From DATEPR01 sp036491115 (GTDB lineage Bacteria; Actinomycetota; Actinomycetes; Mycobacteriales; Pseudonocardiaceae), in contig DASXCQ010000099.1 in the NCBI GenBank assembly GCA_036491115.1, positions 1 to 64,000 of the forward strand: a stretch of 64,000 nt of DNA. The letters run 5' to 3'. Below the pieces are notes generated by a model. That model saw only the letters and a program-made list of their open reading frames with translations, was not told where the DNA came from and searched no databases. A program made the translations under genes and the position numbers. Shown piece by piece: positions 16,657-24,307 of the stretch (position 1 is the first letter of the stretch; each line of letters begins with the position of its first letter).

Positions 16657-17715
16657 CTAACCACGCACTCGCGCGAAGCGCGCGATCGCACGGGCGAGCA
16701 GGTTGAGCAGAAGCACGATGATGATGAGTGTGAGCGCGCCCGTCCAGGCCCGGTTGATGGCGGTGTCGTAGGACTGGAGGACCTCGTTGTACACGAACAA
16801 CGGTAGCGAAGCCTGTGGACCGTCGAACGGGTTGTTGTTGATGACGTTGTTGCCGAACACGGTGAGCAGCACCGGCGCCGTCTCGCCCATCACCCTCGAG
16901 ATGGCCAGCATGACACCGGTGATGATGCCGGGCAGCGCGGTGGGCAGCACGATCCGCACGATGGTGATCCACTTGGCGACGCCCAGCGCGTAGGACGCCT
17001 CGCGCAGGCTCACCGGGACCAGCTTGAGCATCTCCTCGCAGGAGCGGACCACGGTGGGCAGCATCAGGATCATCAGCGCGAGCGAACCGGCGAAACCGGA
17101 GTTGCCCATGCGCAGGGCCAGCACCCACAGCGCGAGGATGAACAGGCCGGCCACGATCGAGGGCAGACCGGTCATCACGTCCACGAAGAAGCTGACCACC
17201 CGGCCCAGCCGGCCCCGGCTGTACTCGACCAGGTAGATGGCCACCATGATGCCGAAGGGCACCGCGATCACGGTGGCGATGCCGACCTGTTCCAGCGTGC
17301 CGATGATGGCGTGGTAGGCGCCGCCGTTGGGATCGGACTCGGCGACCGCGCGCATCGAGTGCGTGAAGAACACGCCGTCGAACCGGGCCAGCCCCTTGGC
17401 GATGGTGTAGCCCAGCACGCCCAGCAGCGGCAGCACCGCCAGGATCATTGCGAGGATGAGCAGGCTGGTCATCAGCCGGTTCTTGGCGTGCCGCCAGCCC
17501 TCCACCGACACCGACAGCGCGGTCTGCGCGATCAGATACAGCGCGCCGGTGACCAGCACGAAGATGATCCGGCCGTAGACCGGGGTCAGCTCGAACAGCA
17601 CCCACGTGACCAGCACCGCGGCCGCGGCGGTGATCAGGAACGCCCACCAGGGCAGCTTGCGCCGGGACAGGTTCGGCGGGCTCAGTGGCACCTCGTCGTA
17701 CACGGCGGCGGTCAT
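16657..17715 (-). CDS. pstA: Phosphate ABC importer permease PstA
   Basis: A protein of 352 residues with about six to eight membrane helices. The BPD inner-membrane signature is EASYALGVAKWITIVRIVLP, and the TGLPSIVAGLFI segment is characteristic of PstA. The N-terminal extension (about 100 residues with three extra helices) is longer than in E. coli PstA (about 296 residues), as in many actinobacteria. The start overlaps the pstC stop by 4 bases (ATGA). Confidence 0.94.
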   Translation of the reverse strand: MTAAVYDEVPLSPPNLSRRKLPWWAFLITAAAAVLVTWVLFELTPVYGRIIFVLVTGALYLIAQTALSVSVEGWRHAKNRLMTSLLILAMILAVLPLLGVLGYTIAKGLARFDGVFFTHSMRAVAESDPNGGAYHAIIGTLEQVGIATVIAVPFGIMVAIYLVEYSRGRLGRVVSFFVDVMTGLPSIVAGLFILALWVLALRMGNSGFAGSLALMILMLPTVVRSCEEMLKLVPVSLREASYALGVAKWITIVRIVLPTALPGIITGVMLAISRVMGETAPVLLTVFGNNVINNNPFDGPQASLPLFVYNEVLQSYDTAINRAWTGALTLIIIVLLLNLLARAIARFARVRG

Positions 17716-18728
17716 GCGCTCGCCTTCCTGCCACGGCGGACGATGGCCCGCGCGCCGAAGTTGACGATCAGGGTGATGGCGAACAGCACCAGACCGGACG
17801 CGATGAGGGAGCCCTGCGCGATCGGCGAGCTGGCGTCACCCCAGCGGTTGGCGATGTTCGCCGCGATGGTGTTGCCACCGGGGTCGAGGATCCGCCAGCT
17901 GATCTTGTACGTGGACGAGAGCACCATGGCGACGGCGATGGTCTCGCCGACCGCGCGGCCGAAGCCGAGGACCACGGCACTGACCACACCGGACCGGCCG
18001 TAGGGCAGCACGGCCACCCGCATGGTCTCCCATTTGGTGGCGCCCAGCGCCAGCGCGCCCTCGACGTGTTCGGTCGGGGTCTGCACGAACACCTCGCGGG
18101 AGATGGCCGCCACGATCGGCAGCATCATCACCGCGAGTACGACGGCGGCGACCAGAATGGACTTGCCGTAGGTCTCGTTGGTCGACTTGAACAGCCAGAT
18201 CCAGCCGAAGTACTTGGACAGGAAGGTCGACAGCGGGATCAGGTTGGGCGACAGGTACACCGCGCCCCACAGGCCGAACACGACACTGGGCACGGCGGCC
18301 AGCAGGTCGACGACGTAGGCCAGGGGCCGGGCGATCGCCCTGGGCGCGTAGTGGCTGACGTAGAGCGCCACGCCCACCGCCACCGGGACGCCGATGACCA
18401 GCGCGATGAGCGACGAGAGCAGGGTGCCGAACGCCAGGGCGGCGATGCCGAACTTGCCGGTGCCGTCCGGGTCCCAGACCTGGGTGGTGAAGAAGTTGGT
18501 CTTGTCGGACGTGATGGCCGGCACGGCCTTGATCACCAGGAAGGCGGCCACGGCCGCCATGAGCAGCAGGATGAGCCAGCCGGAGCCCTTGGACAGCCAG
18601 CGGAAGGCTACGTCCCCGCCCTTGGGGGTGCGCCCCTTCCGCAGTGAGGTGGCGCCTCGTGGCTGGTCCTCCGGTGTCGGCTCCACCGAGGTCGGGGACC
18701 GTCCTGTGGTAGCGATGTCGGGCTCCAT
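17712..18728 (-). CDS. pstC: Phosphate ABC importer permease PstC
   Basis: A protein of 338 residues. The N-terminal 45 residues are charged and cytoplasmic; six membrane helices follow. AAVPSVVFGLWG and the EAA-like loop EGALALGATKWETMRVAVLP identify the PstC family. It pairs with PstA as the phosphate channel. The gene lies 89 bases downstream of pstS. Confidence 0.94.
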   Translation of the reverse strand: MEPDIATTGRSPTSVEPTPEDQPRGATSLRKGRTPKGGDVAFRWLSKGSGWLILLLMAAVAAFLVIKAVPAITSDKTNFFTTQVWDPDGTGKFGIAALAFGTLLSSLIALVIGVPVAVGVALYVSHYAPRAIARPLAYVVDLLAAVPSVVFGLWGAVYLSPNLIPLSTFLSKYFGWIWLFKSTNETYGKSILVAAVVLAVMMLPIVAAISREVFVQTPTEHVEGALALGATKWETMRVAVLPYGRSGVVSAVVLGFGRAVGETIAVAMVLSSTYKISWRILDPGGNTIAANIANRWGDASSPIAQGSLIASGLVLFAITLIVNFGARAIVRRGRKASA

Positions 18729-18817
18729 TCCTAGGGGCCGATCAGCTACCGCGCCCGCCCGGCGACCATCCGGCCACCGGGCGGGCGTGGAGCGTGCTCA
18801 GCCGACTTCCGCGGAAG

Positions 18818-19960
18818 CTACTTCAGCGAGTCGATCGCGCTGACGACCTTCGTGCGGATGTTGTCCGGCAGGGCGACGTAACCCGAACCGAGGATCGCCT
18901 TCTGGCCGTCGGTGCTGGCCGCATAGTCGAGGAAGGACTTCAGCGCCGGCAGCTTCGCGGCGTCGTTGCCGGACTGGCAGACGATCTCGTAGGTGACCAG
19001 CACGTTCGGGTAGTCGTTGGCGCCGGTGTCCGTGTAGTCGAAGCTCAGCGTCAGGTTGTTGCCCGAGCCCACGACCTTCGCCTTGCCGATGAAGTTCGAC
19101 GCGTTGTCCTGCGTCAGCTCGACGAACTGGCCGGCGGCGTTGCTGACCTTGGCGAACGGGATCTGCTGCTGCTGGGCGTAGGACAGCTCGAAGTAGCCGA
19201 TGGCACCCGGCGTCTTCTTGACGTCCTGGGAGACCAGGGCGCTGCCCTTGTCACCCTGGCCGCCGGGGCCGGGCCACTGCTTGTTGGTGCCGTACGTCCA
19301 GTCGGCCTTGGCCTCGTTGGCCAGGTAGTTGGAGAAGTTGAAGCTGGTGCCCGAGGTGTCCGACCGGTGGAAGGTCTGGATGCCCATGGCCGGCAGGGTG
19401 ACGCCCGGGTTGTCCTTCGCGATGGCCGGGTCGTTCCACTTGGTGATCTTGTCGGAGAAGATCTTGGCCAGGTTGCCGGCGGACAGGTTCAGGCCGGTCA
19501 CGCCGGGCAGGTTGAAGCCGACCGCGATCGGGCCGGGCACCAGCGGGATGTTGATCGCCGGACCGGTCTTGCAGCGGGCGTTGGCCTTGGGCATGTCGGT
19601 CGTGGCCAGCGGGTAGTCCGAGCCGGCGAAGTCGACCGAGCCCGCCTCGAACTGGGACACGCCCTGGCCGGAGCCGCCGAGGCCGTTGTTGACGTTCGCG
19701 CCGCTGCACGCGTTCTCGAAGTTCTTGGCCCACACGCTGATGGCGTTCGCCTGCGCGGTGGAACCGGACAGGGTGAGGTTGGCCGAGCCGGACGGGCACG
19801 TGATGCTCGAGCCGGCCGCCGCGGACGAGGCGCCACTGCCACCCGCGCTGGACGGCGAAGAACCGGTCCCCGTGTTGTTGTCGGTGCCACACGCCGCCAG
19901 CATCAGGGCGCCGGCAGCGGCGAGGCCGAGCACCGCAGCGCCGTGCCGATTGATCTTCAC
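18818..19960 (-). CDS. pstS: Phosphate-binding lipoprotein PstS
   Basis: A protein of 380 residues from GTG 19960, with GGAGG 6 bases upstream. The lipoprotein signal ends at LMLAACG. The mature protein begins with a Gly/Ser-rich spacer and then ITCPSGSANLTLSGSTAQA, the PstS start where SGST contacts phosphate. Later motifs include GVSQFEAGSVDFAGSDYPL and FHRSDTSGTSFNF (phosphate-binding loops). It delivers phosphate to PstCAB. A PHO box is at 20056-20077. Confidence 0.95.
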   Translation of the reverse strand: MKINRHGAAVLGLAAAGALMLAACGTDNNTGTGSSPSSAGGSGASSAAAGSSITCPSGSANLTLSGSTAQANAISVWAKNFENACSGANVNNGLGGSGQGVSQFEAGSVDFAGSDYPLATTDMPKANARCKTGPAINIPLVPGPIAVGFNLPGVTGLNLSAGNLAKIFSDKITKWNDPAIAKDNPGVTLPAMGIQTFHRSDTSGTSFNFSNYLANEAKADWTYGTNKQWPGPGGQGDKGSALVSQDVKKTPGAIGYFELSYAQQQQIPFAKVSNAAGQFVELTQDNASNFIGKAKVVGSGNNLTLSFDYTDTGANDYPNVLVTYEIVCQSGNDAAKLPALKSFLDYAASTDGQKAILGSGYVALPDNIRTKVVSAIDSLK

Positions 19961-20055
19961 CTGTGATCCTCCAACCAGAAGCCTCATCGATAGAGGGCGC
20001 GACTGGGCCGTCGCTGACACGGACGGTAGGCAGCGCCGATGGACAGGTGGCCGTA

Positions 20056-20077
20056 TTGCGGTGAACAGGGGGTGAAC
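20056..20077 (-). promoter_or_regulatory. PHO box before pstS
   Basis: On the minus strand, two 11-base direct repeats each begin with GTTCACC (GTTCACCCCCT, GTTCACCGCAA), as in PhoP-binding sites. They lie about 100 bases upstream of the pstS start, so PhoP activation during phosphate limitation is likely. Confidence 0.75.
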
Positions 20078-20186
20078 TTGGCACGCCAGGTGACTACGTA
20101 CACAACCATTGGTGTGATCCCATACCCAGGTTGTGACCTGCTTGTTTGCCGTACGTAATGGAGTGTTCGACAGGTGCTCCACCAAC

Positions 20187-20215
20187 CCGGGGGACCGTTT
20201 CAATTGGACCCCCGG
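20187..20215 (-). terminator. Hairpin terminator after mshD
   Basis: CCGGGGGaCC and GGaCCCCCGG pair over 10 bases with one mismatch around the loop GTTTCAATT, about 65 bases past the mshD stop. Confidence 0.5.
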
Positions 20216-20279
20216 ACGGCCCAACGTATGCACAGCGCCTTCGCCCGGTGCGGTTACGCCTCGTGGTCGGAACGCACCG

Positions 20280-21182
20280 TCAGTGCGCGTACTGGACGCT
20301 CACGTCCCAGTCGCGGAAGCCCAGCCCGCGGTAGACCGCGAGAGCCGACTCGTTGTCGGACTCGACGTACAGCATGACCCTGTCCATCGCCCGCCGCTCG
20401 CGCAGATAGGCCAGCCCGGCGAGGGTCAGTGCCCGGCCCAGTCCGCCGCCCTGCACGCCGGGTCGCACCCCGACGACGTACACCTCACCCATCGGGCCGC
20501 CGTCGACGTGCTGGTGCACCTTCGTCCAGTGGAAGCCCAGCAGCCGGTCGTCGCCGTCGACGGCGAGCAGGAAGCCTGCCGGGTCGAACCACGACTCCGC
20601 CTCCGCCTGGCGCAGGTCGGCGTCGGTCAGCGCGCCCTGCTCCGGATGCCAGGCGAACGCCTGCCCGTTGACCTCAAGAAACGCGGCCTCGTCCCGGCCG
20701 GGCACGAAGGCCCGCAGCGTCACCCCGTCGGGCAGCCGGGCCGCCGGCAGCTGGTCGGTCAGCGGCATCCGCAGCCGCAGCAGGCGACGCACCAGGCGGA
20801 AGCCGAGTCGCTGCGCCAGCGCGGCCGCGGCGGGCTGGTCGCCGTCCGCCCACACCCGCAGCGTCTCACCGGGCTTGTCGGTCGCCGTCACTCCGACCCT
20901 GGCCAGCAGCCGGGTGGCCAGTTCGGTGCCGATGCCCTGGCCGCGGTCGGCCGGCCGCACCAGCAGGTAGGCGACCAGCCGGCCGAAGGCGTCCCCACCG
21001 GTGTCCAGGTGCGCGTAGCCGACGACGTCGCCGTCCCGTTCCGCGAGCAGGTGCTCGCCGCCGGCGAAATCGGGCGGCAGGCCCGGCCCGCCCAGCTCCG
21101 GATGACCATCCACAGCAGACACGGCAACCAGCATCGCGCGCAGCGCGACCGGATCGGGCTCGGCCCAGGAGAACGTCGTCAC
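20280..21182 (-). CDS. mshD: Mycothiol synthase (MshD)
   Basis: A protein of 300 residues made of two GNAT acetyltransferase domains. The N-terminal half is the degenerate one (LVRPADRGQGIGTELATRLL). The C-terminal half has the acetyl-CoA loop VRPGVQGGGLGRALTLAGLAYL and the AVYRGLGFRDWDVSVQY end that is diagnostic of MshD. It acetylates the cysteine of Cys-GlcN-Ins, the last step of mycothiol synthesis. It lies 29 bases downstream of glnR, the same pair order as in M. tuberculosis, but TACGGT at 21190-21195 may give it its own leaderless promoter. Confidence 0.95.
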   Translation of the reverse strand: MTTFSWAEPDPVALRAMLVAVSAVDGHPELGGPGLPPDFAGGEHLLAERDGDVVGYAHLDTGGDAFGRLVAYLLVRPADRGQGIGTELATRLLARVGVTATDKPGETLRVWADGDQPAAAALAQRLGFRLVRRLLRLRMPLTDQLPAARLPDGVTLRAFVPGRDEAAFLEVNGQAFAWHPEQGALTDADLRQAEAESWFDPAGFLLAVDGDDRLLGFHWTKVHQHVDGGPMGEVYVVGVRPGVQGGGLGRALTLAGLAYLRERRAMDRVMLYVESDNESALAVYRGLGFRDWDVSVQYAH

Positions 21183-21189
21183 ACCGACG

Positions 21190-21195
21190 ACCGTA
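21190..21195 (-). promoter_or_regulatory. Possible -10 box of a leaderless mshD transcript
   Basis: TACGGT (minus strand) lies 7 bases before the mshD GTG, in the short gap after glnR. Confidence 0.4.
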
Positions 21196-21211
21196 GGTCA
21201 GATCCGTCCGG

Positions 21212-21949
21212 TCAGGACAGTACGTCCAGCGAGTCCAGCCGGATCGGGCGGACCGGTCCGCGGCCGGTGGGTGCCGGGCGGCCGGGCCGGACGAACTTGT
21301 ATCCGACGTTGCGCACGGTGCCGATCAACTGCTCGTGCTCGGTGCCCAGCTTGGCGCGCAGCCGCCGGACGTGGACGTCCACCGTGCGGGTGCCGCCGAA
21401 GAAGTCGTAGCCCCAGACCTCCTGCAGCAACTGCGCCCTGGTGAACACCCGGCCCGCGTGCTGGGCGAGGTACTTGAGCAGCTCGAACTCCTTGTAGGTG
21501 AGATCGAGCGGTCGGCCGCGCAGCCGGGCGGTGTAGGTGGACTCGTCGATCACCAGCTCGCCGAGCTGGAGCGCACCGTCGCCGGACTGGGCGGAGTCGG
21601 TGCCCCGGGAACGGACCAACCGCAGCCGGGCATCCACCTCGGCCGGACCGGCACCGGGCAGCAGAATCTCGTCCACGCCCCACTCGGCGTTCACCGCGAC
21701 CAGGCCGCCCTCGGTCACCACGGCCACCACCGGCACCTCGACACCGCTGCCGGCCAGCAGGCGGCACAGGCTGCGGGCGCCTGCCAGGTCGATCCGGGCG
21801 TCCACCAGCACGGCGTCGTACGGGCCCGCGGCCAGCAGCGCGGCCACGTCCGGTTCGTGGGAGCGGACCCGGTGGGAGAGCAGCCCCAGAGCGGGCAGCA
21901 CCGCGGTCGGGTCCGGGTCGTTGGTCAGCAGGAGCAGGTCGACGCCCAT
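21212..21949 (-). CDS. glnR: GlnR-type orphan response regulator of nitrogen metabolism
   Basis: A protein of 245 residues from ATG 21949 (GGAAGAGG 8 bases upstream). The receiver-like domain (LLLTNDPDPTAVLPALGLLSHRVR; VVAVVTEGGLVAVNAEWG) is the divergent GlnR type that works without a kinase; no histidine kinase is nearby. The C-terminal OmpR-type winged helix is nearly canonical (LTYKEFELLKYLAQHAGRVF; RTVDVHVRRLRAKLG; IGTVRNVGYKFVRP). It controls ammonium assimilation genes (glnA, amtB, nirBD) in actinomycetes. Adjacency to mshD, as in M. tuberculosis Rv0818-Rv0819, supports the name. Confidence 0.88.
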   Translation of the reverse strand: MGVDLLLLTNDPDPTAVLPALGLLSHRVRSHEPDVAALLAAGPYDAVLVDARIDLAGARSLCRLLAGSGVEVPVVAVVTEGGLVAVNAEWGVDEILLPGAGPAEVDARLRLVRSRGTDSAQSGDGALQLGELVIDESTYTARLRGRPLDLTYKEFELLKYLAQHAGRVFTRAQLLQEVWGYDFFGGTRTVDVHVRRLRAKLGTEHEQLIGTVRNVGYKFVRPGRPAPTGRGPVRPIRLDSLDVLS

Positions 21950-22083
21950 GGCACGCACCTCTTCCGATTCCGATTCGGTGCGCAGGCCCGCGACGGGGTA
22001 CCTCACACCGAGAGTCGGTGGCTCGGCCCCATTGCCGGCGGATGTCGGGAAGAATACCCAGTGTGCCCCCCGACCGCCCAGAT

Positions 22084-22101
22084 TGTGACAGGAGCGTCAC
22101 A
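22084..22101. promoter_or_regulatory. Crp-like palindrome between glnR and lmeA
   Basis: TGTGAC-N6-GTCACA is a perfect 6-bp inverted repeat, 134 bases before glnR and 125 bases before the lmeA start. It resembles Crp/FNR-family half sites, but the spacing differs from E. coli TGTGA-N6-TCACA. Confidence 0.4.
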
Positions 22102-22226
22102 CCATCGGCCCATGCAGTACGGGCTCGGCCACCGGCCGGACCCGCCCGCCGGGCCATCGGCGGCGGTGCGACGATCGACCCTCGGACCCCCGCAGCCCCA
22201 GCCCGGACGTCCGTCCGGCGAAAAGG

Positions 22227-23096
22227 ATGACCGCTCGCGTGAAAAAGCCTGTGAAGATCACCGCCATCACGGTCCTCGTGCTGGTCGGCGTGCTGGTCGC
22301 CGCCGACTACGGCCTGGCGGCCGCCGCCGAGTACCAGGTGTCCAAGAAGATGCGCACCGAGCTGAACCTGGCCAGCGACCCCTCGGTGGACATCCACGGC
22401 TTCCCGTTCCTCACACAGGCCGTCGCCGGGGACTACCACGACGTCGCGATCGACGCGGTCGGCGTGCCGGTGAACAGCCAGTTGCGGGACCTGGAGATCG
22501 CCGCCGACCTGCGCGACGTGCGGGTGAAGCTGTCCGACCTGCTGGGCGGCAACGTGCAGCAGATCAAGGTGGCCGAGGTGGACGGCCAGGTGAAGGTCAA
22601 GTCGACCGACATCGGCCGGCTGCTGCACATCCCCGACCTGTCGATCAACCCGATCTCCCTGGACACCGTCCTGGGCGCCGGTGCGCAGGACGCCGAGGAC
22701 CAGAAGGACCACCTCCAGGACCCCGGCGGCTCCGATTCCGACTCCGGGTCGGACTCCGACTCGCTGGCCACCAAGGCGGGCGTGGAGATGAGCGGCACCA
22801 TCGACCTGGCCGGCGAGCAGACGAAGGTCAGCGCCTTCGGGGTGATGTCGCTGTCCGGCGGTGCGGTGGTCATCACGCCGAAGAAGCTGCAGCTGACCAA
22901 CGGCCTGGTGTCCGGTGACATCCCGGACAGCCTCCTGCAGGGCTTCAGCCACCTGTTCCAGGTGCGGCTGAGCTCGTCGAACCTGCCGCTGCCGTTCACC
23001 ATCCGGGCCACCGGCGTGGACGTGCAGAACGGGGCGATCGTGGTGGGGGGAACGGCGGACAACATCGTGCTGTCCGCCGACTCGGTGAACCCGTGA
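22227..23096 (+). CDS. lmeA: LmeA-like (DUF2993) secreted/membrane lipid-binding protein
   Basis: A protein of 289 residues from ATG 22227; GTG 22239 (MKKPVKITAI) is an equally possible start. An N-terminal membrane anchor or signal (ITAITVLVLVGVLVAADYGLA) precedes a DUF2993 domain (DPSVDIHGFPFLTQAVAGDYHDV, the family signature). A Ser/Asp repeat insertion (SDSDSGSDSDS, about residue 170) is unusual. The mycobacterial homologue LmeA (Rv0817c) helps elongate lipomannan mannan chains at the envelope. Position next to glnR and thiX supports orthology; the detailed role here is inferred. Confidence 0.82.
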   Translation: MTARVKKPVKITAITVLVLVGVLVAADYGLAAAAEYQVSKKMRTELNLASDPSVDIHGFPFLTQAVAGDYHDVAIDAVGVPVNSQLRDLEIAADLRDVRVKLSDLLGGNVQQIKVAEVDGQVKVKSTDIGRLLHIPDLSINPISLDTVLGAGAQDAEDQKDHLQDPGGSDSDSGSDSDSLATKAGVEMSGTIDLAGEQTKVSAFGVMSLSGGAVVITPKKLQLTNGLVSGDIPDSLLQGFSHLFQVRLSSSNLPLPFTIRATGVDVQNGAIVVGGTADNIVLSADSVNP

Positions 23097-23121
23097 GTCG
23101 TTCGGGGTAATACTGGACGGC

Positions 23122-23544
23122 ATGACCGGCTGGTACGCCCTCGGTGGCGCTCTGGTGCTGGCGGCCGCCCTGGCGTGGTGGCTGCGCCGGCAGGAGGGAC
23201 GCGTGCGCGGGGCCCGGAACGTGCCGCCGGGCGCCGGACTGCCCGAACCGGTGCGCGGCGCGCTGGCCGCTGCCCCGGTGATCACCCTGATCCAGCTGTC
23301 CACCACGTTCTGTGCGCCGTGCCGGCAGGCCAGGGCGGTGCTGCGCCAGCTGGCCGGTGGTACCGAAGGGTTGGCGCACGTCGAGCTGGACGTGACCGAT
23401 CGTCCCGAGGTGGCGGCGTCACTCGGCGTGTTGCGCACGCCGACCACGGTCGCGTTCACCCATGACGGCACCGAGCTGCTCCGCGTGGGCGGCGTGCCGA
23501 AGGGCGCCACCCTGGTCGACGCGCTGCGCCCGCATCTGCCCTGA
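23122..23544 (+). CDS. thiX: Membrane-anchored thioredoxin-like protein (ThiX-type)
   Basis: A protein of 140 residues. Residues 1-21 form one membrane helix (WYALGGALVLAAALAWWL), then a thioredoxin fold with redox motif CAPC (STTFCAPCRQAR) and the cis-Pro loop (LRTPTTVAF). It starts 25 bases after lmeA. A TAATACT element 7 bases before the ATG suggests a leaderless start of its own. The mycobacterial neighbour Rv0816c (thiX) has the same place. The partner is unknown; sulfur-transfer enzymes downstream are likely. Confidence 0.85.
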   Translation: MTGWYALGGALVLAAALAWWLRRQEGRVRGARNVPPGAGLPEPVRGALAAAPVITLIQLSTTFCAPCRQARAVLRQLAGGTEGLAHVELDVTDRPEVAASLGVLRTPTTVAFTHDGTELLRVGGVPKGATLVDALRPHLP

Positions 23545-23603
23545 CCCGCCGCCGAACCCGTTCCAGCTGGTGGACAGCGCTGCCGGGAGCTGGGCGAACG
23601 AGG

Positions 23604-23609
23604 TACGCT
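23604..23609 (+). promoter_or_regulatory. -10 box of the leader-peptide transcript
   Basis: TACGCT is followed by 7 bases and the GTG of the leader peptide at 23617, giving a leaderless start for the sulfur operon. Confidence 0.55.
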
Positions 23610-23616
23610 CGCCGCC

Positions 23617-23694
23617 GTGCACACGATGCTGACCAGGCGCCGCGCGGTGGACTACCGCCGCGTCGAGAGCAGCCTGTGTCGACCGGCCGGCTGA
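23617..23694 (+). CDS. Cysteine-type leader peptide (25 residues)
   Basis: The product is MHTMLTRRRAVDYRRVESSL followed by CRPAG. It matches the conserved actinobacterial sulfur-gene leader pattern: RR, VD-Y/F-RV, S-S-L-CR. Such peptides precede cysteine and sulfate genes and sense cysteine supply through translation at their Cys codon; the mycobacterial rhodanese operons carry cysteine-rich leaderless peptides of the same purpose. The start is GTG with no ribosome binding site, 7 bases after TACGCT. It lies 128 bases upstream of DUF4395-cysA-sseC, with a hairpin between. Confidence 0.8.
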   Translation: MHTMLTRRRAVDYRRVESSLCRPAG

Positions 23695-23776
23695 CCGAAC
23701 CCAACCGCATGCCAGGCGCGCCAGCGCCGCAGCTCCGTCGCGACATCACCGTCAGCAGCCCGTCAGCACCAGCCAT

Positions 23777-23811
23777 GACCGTCACGGACAGTGCACGAGA
23801 CTGTCCCGGTC
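23777..23811 (+). promoter_or_regulatory. Candidate attenuator hairpin in the sulfur operon leader
   Basis: GGACAGT (23786-23792) pairs with ACTGTCC (23800-23806) around GCACGAG, extended by GACC (23777-23780) with GGTC (23808-23811). It ends just before AGGAGG of the DUF4395 gene, so folding could block ribosome access or end transcription. Coupling to the leader peptide is inferred. Confidence 0.5.
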
Positions 23812-23822
23812 AGGAGGCAGCA

Positions 23823-24281
23823 GTGGCCACACCAACCATCTCCCCAGGGACCAGGACCGACCGTCCCCAGGTGGACATCCGCGGTCCCCGCTTCGGCGCG
23901 TGGGTGACCACCGTCGTGCTCGCCGCCGTCCTGGTCACCGGATGGTGGCCGCTGCTGGCCGCACAGGCCGTCGTGTTCTGGGTCGGCGCGCTGGCCGGAC
24001 TGCGGTGGGCGCCCTACGGGCTGGTCTTCCGGCACCTGGTGGCGCCCCGGCTGGGTCCGGTCACCGAGCGGGAGGACGCCGCGCCGCCCCGCTTCGCGCA
24101 GGCCGTCGGCGGCGTGTTCGCCGTGGTCGGCGTGGTGGGGTTCGTCACCGGGGTGACACCGCTCGGTCTGGTCGCCACCGGGCTGGCACTGGTCGCGGCA
24201 CTGCTCAACGCGGCCGTGGGCCTCTGCCTCGGCTGCGAGATGTACCTGCTCCTGCGGCGGGTCCGATTGTCGAACAACTAG
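23823..24281 (+). CDS. DUF4395 integral membrane protein of the sulfurtransferase operon
   Basis: A protein of 152 residues from GTG 23823, with AGGAGG 5 bases upstream. It has four membrane helices. RGPRFGAWVTTVVLAAVL and the C-terminal NAAVGLCLGCEMYLL, with the conserved CxxC, are hallmarks of DUF4395. It is regularly found with thioredoxin and CysA/SseC genes. Its function is not established; the CxxC in the membrane suggests sulfur or redox transfer (inference). Confidence 0.82.
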   Translation: MATPTISPGTRTDRPQVDIRGPRFGAWVTTVVLAAVLVTGWWPLLAAQAVVFWVGALAGLRWAPYGLVFRHLVAPRLGPVTEREDAAPPRFAQAVGGVFAVVGVVGFVTGVTPLGLVATGLALVAALLNAAVGLCLGCEMYLLLRRVRLSNN

Positions 24282-24307
24282 CAAACCAAAATGGTGGGAG
24301 TCACTCG

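Larger units (their letters stand above)
19961..20279. other. 319-base non-coding stretch between pstS and mshD
   Basis: It holds, from left to right, the pstS ribosome binding site, the PHO box (20056-20077) and the mshD terminator hairpin (20187-20215). No further gene is visible. Confidence 0.7.
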
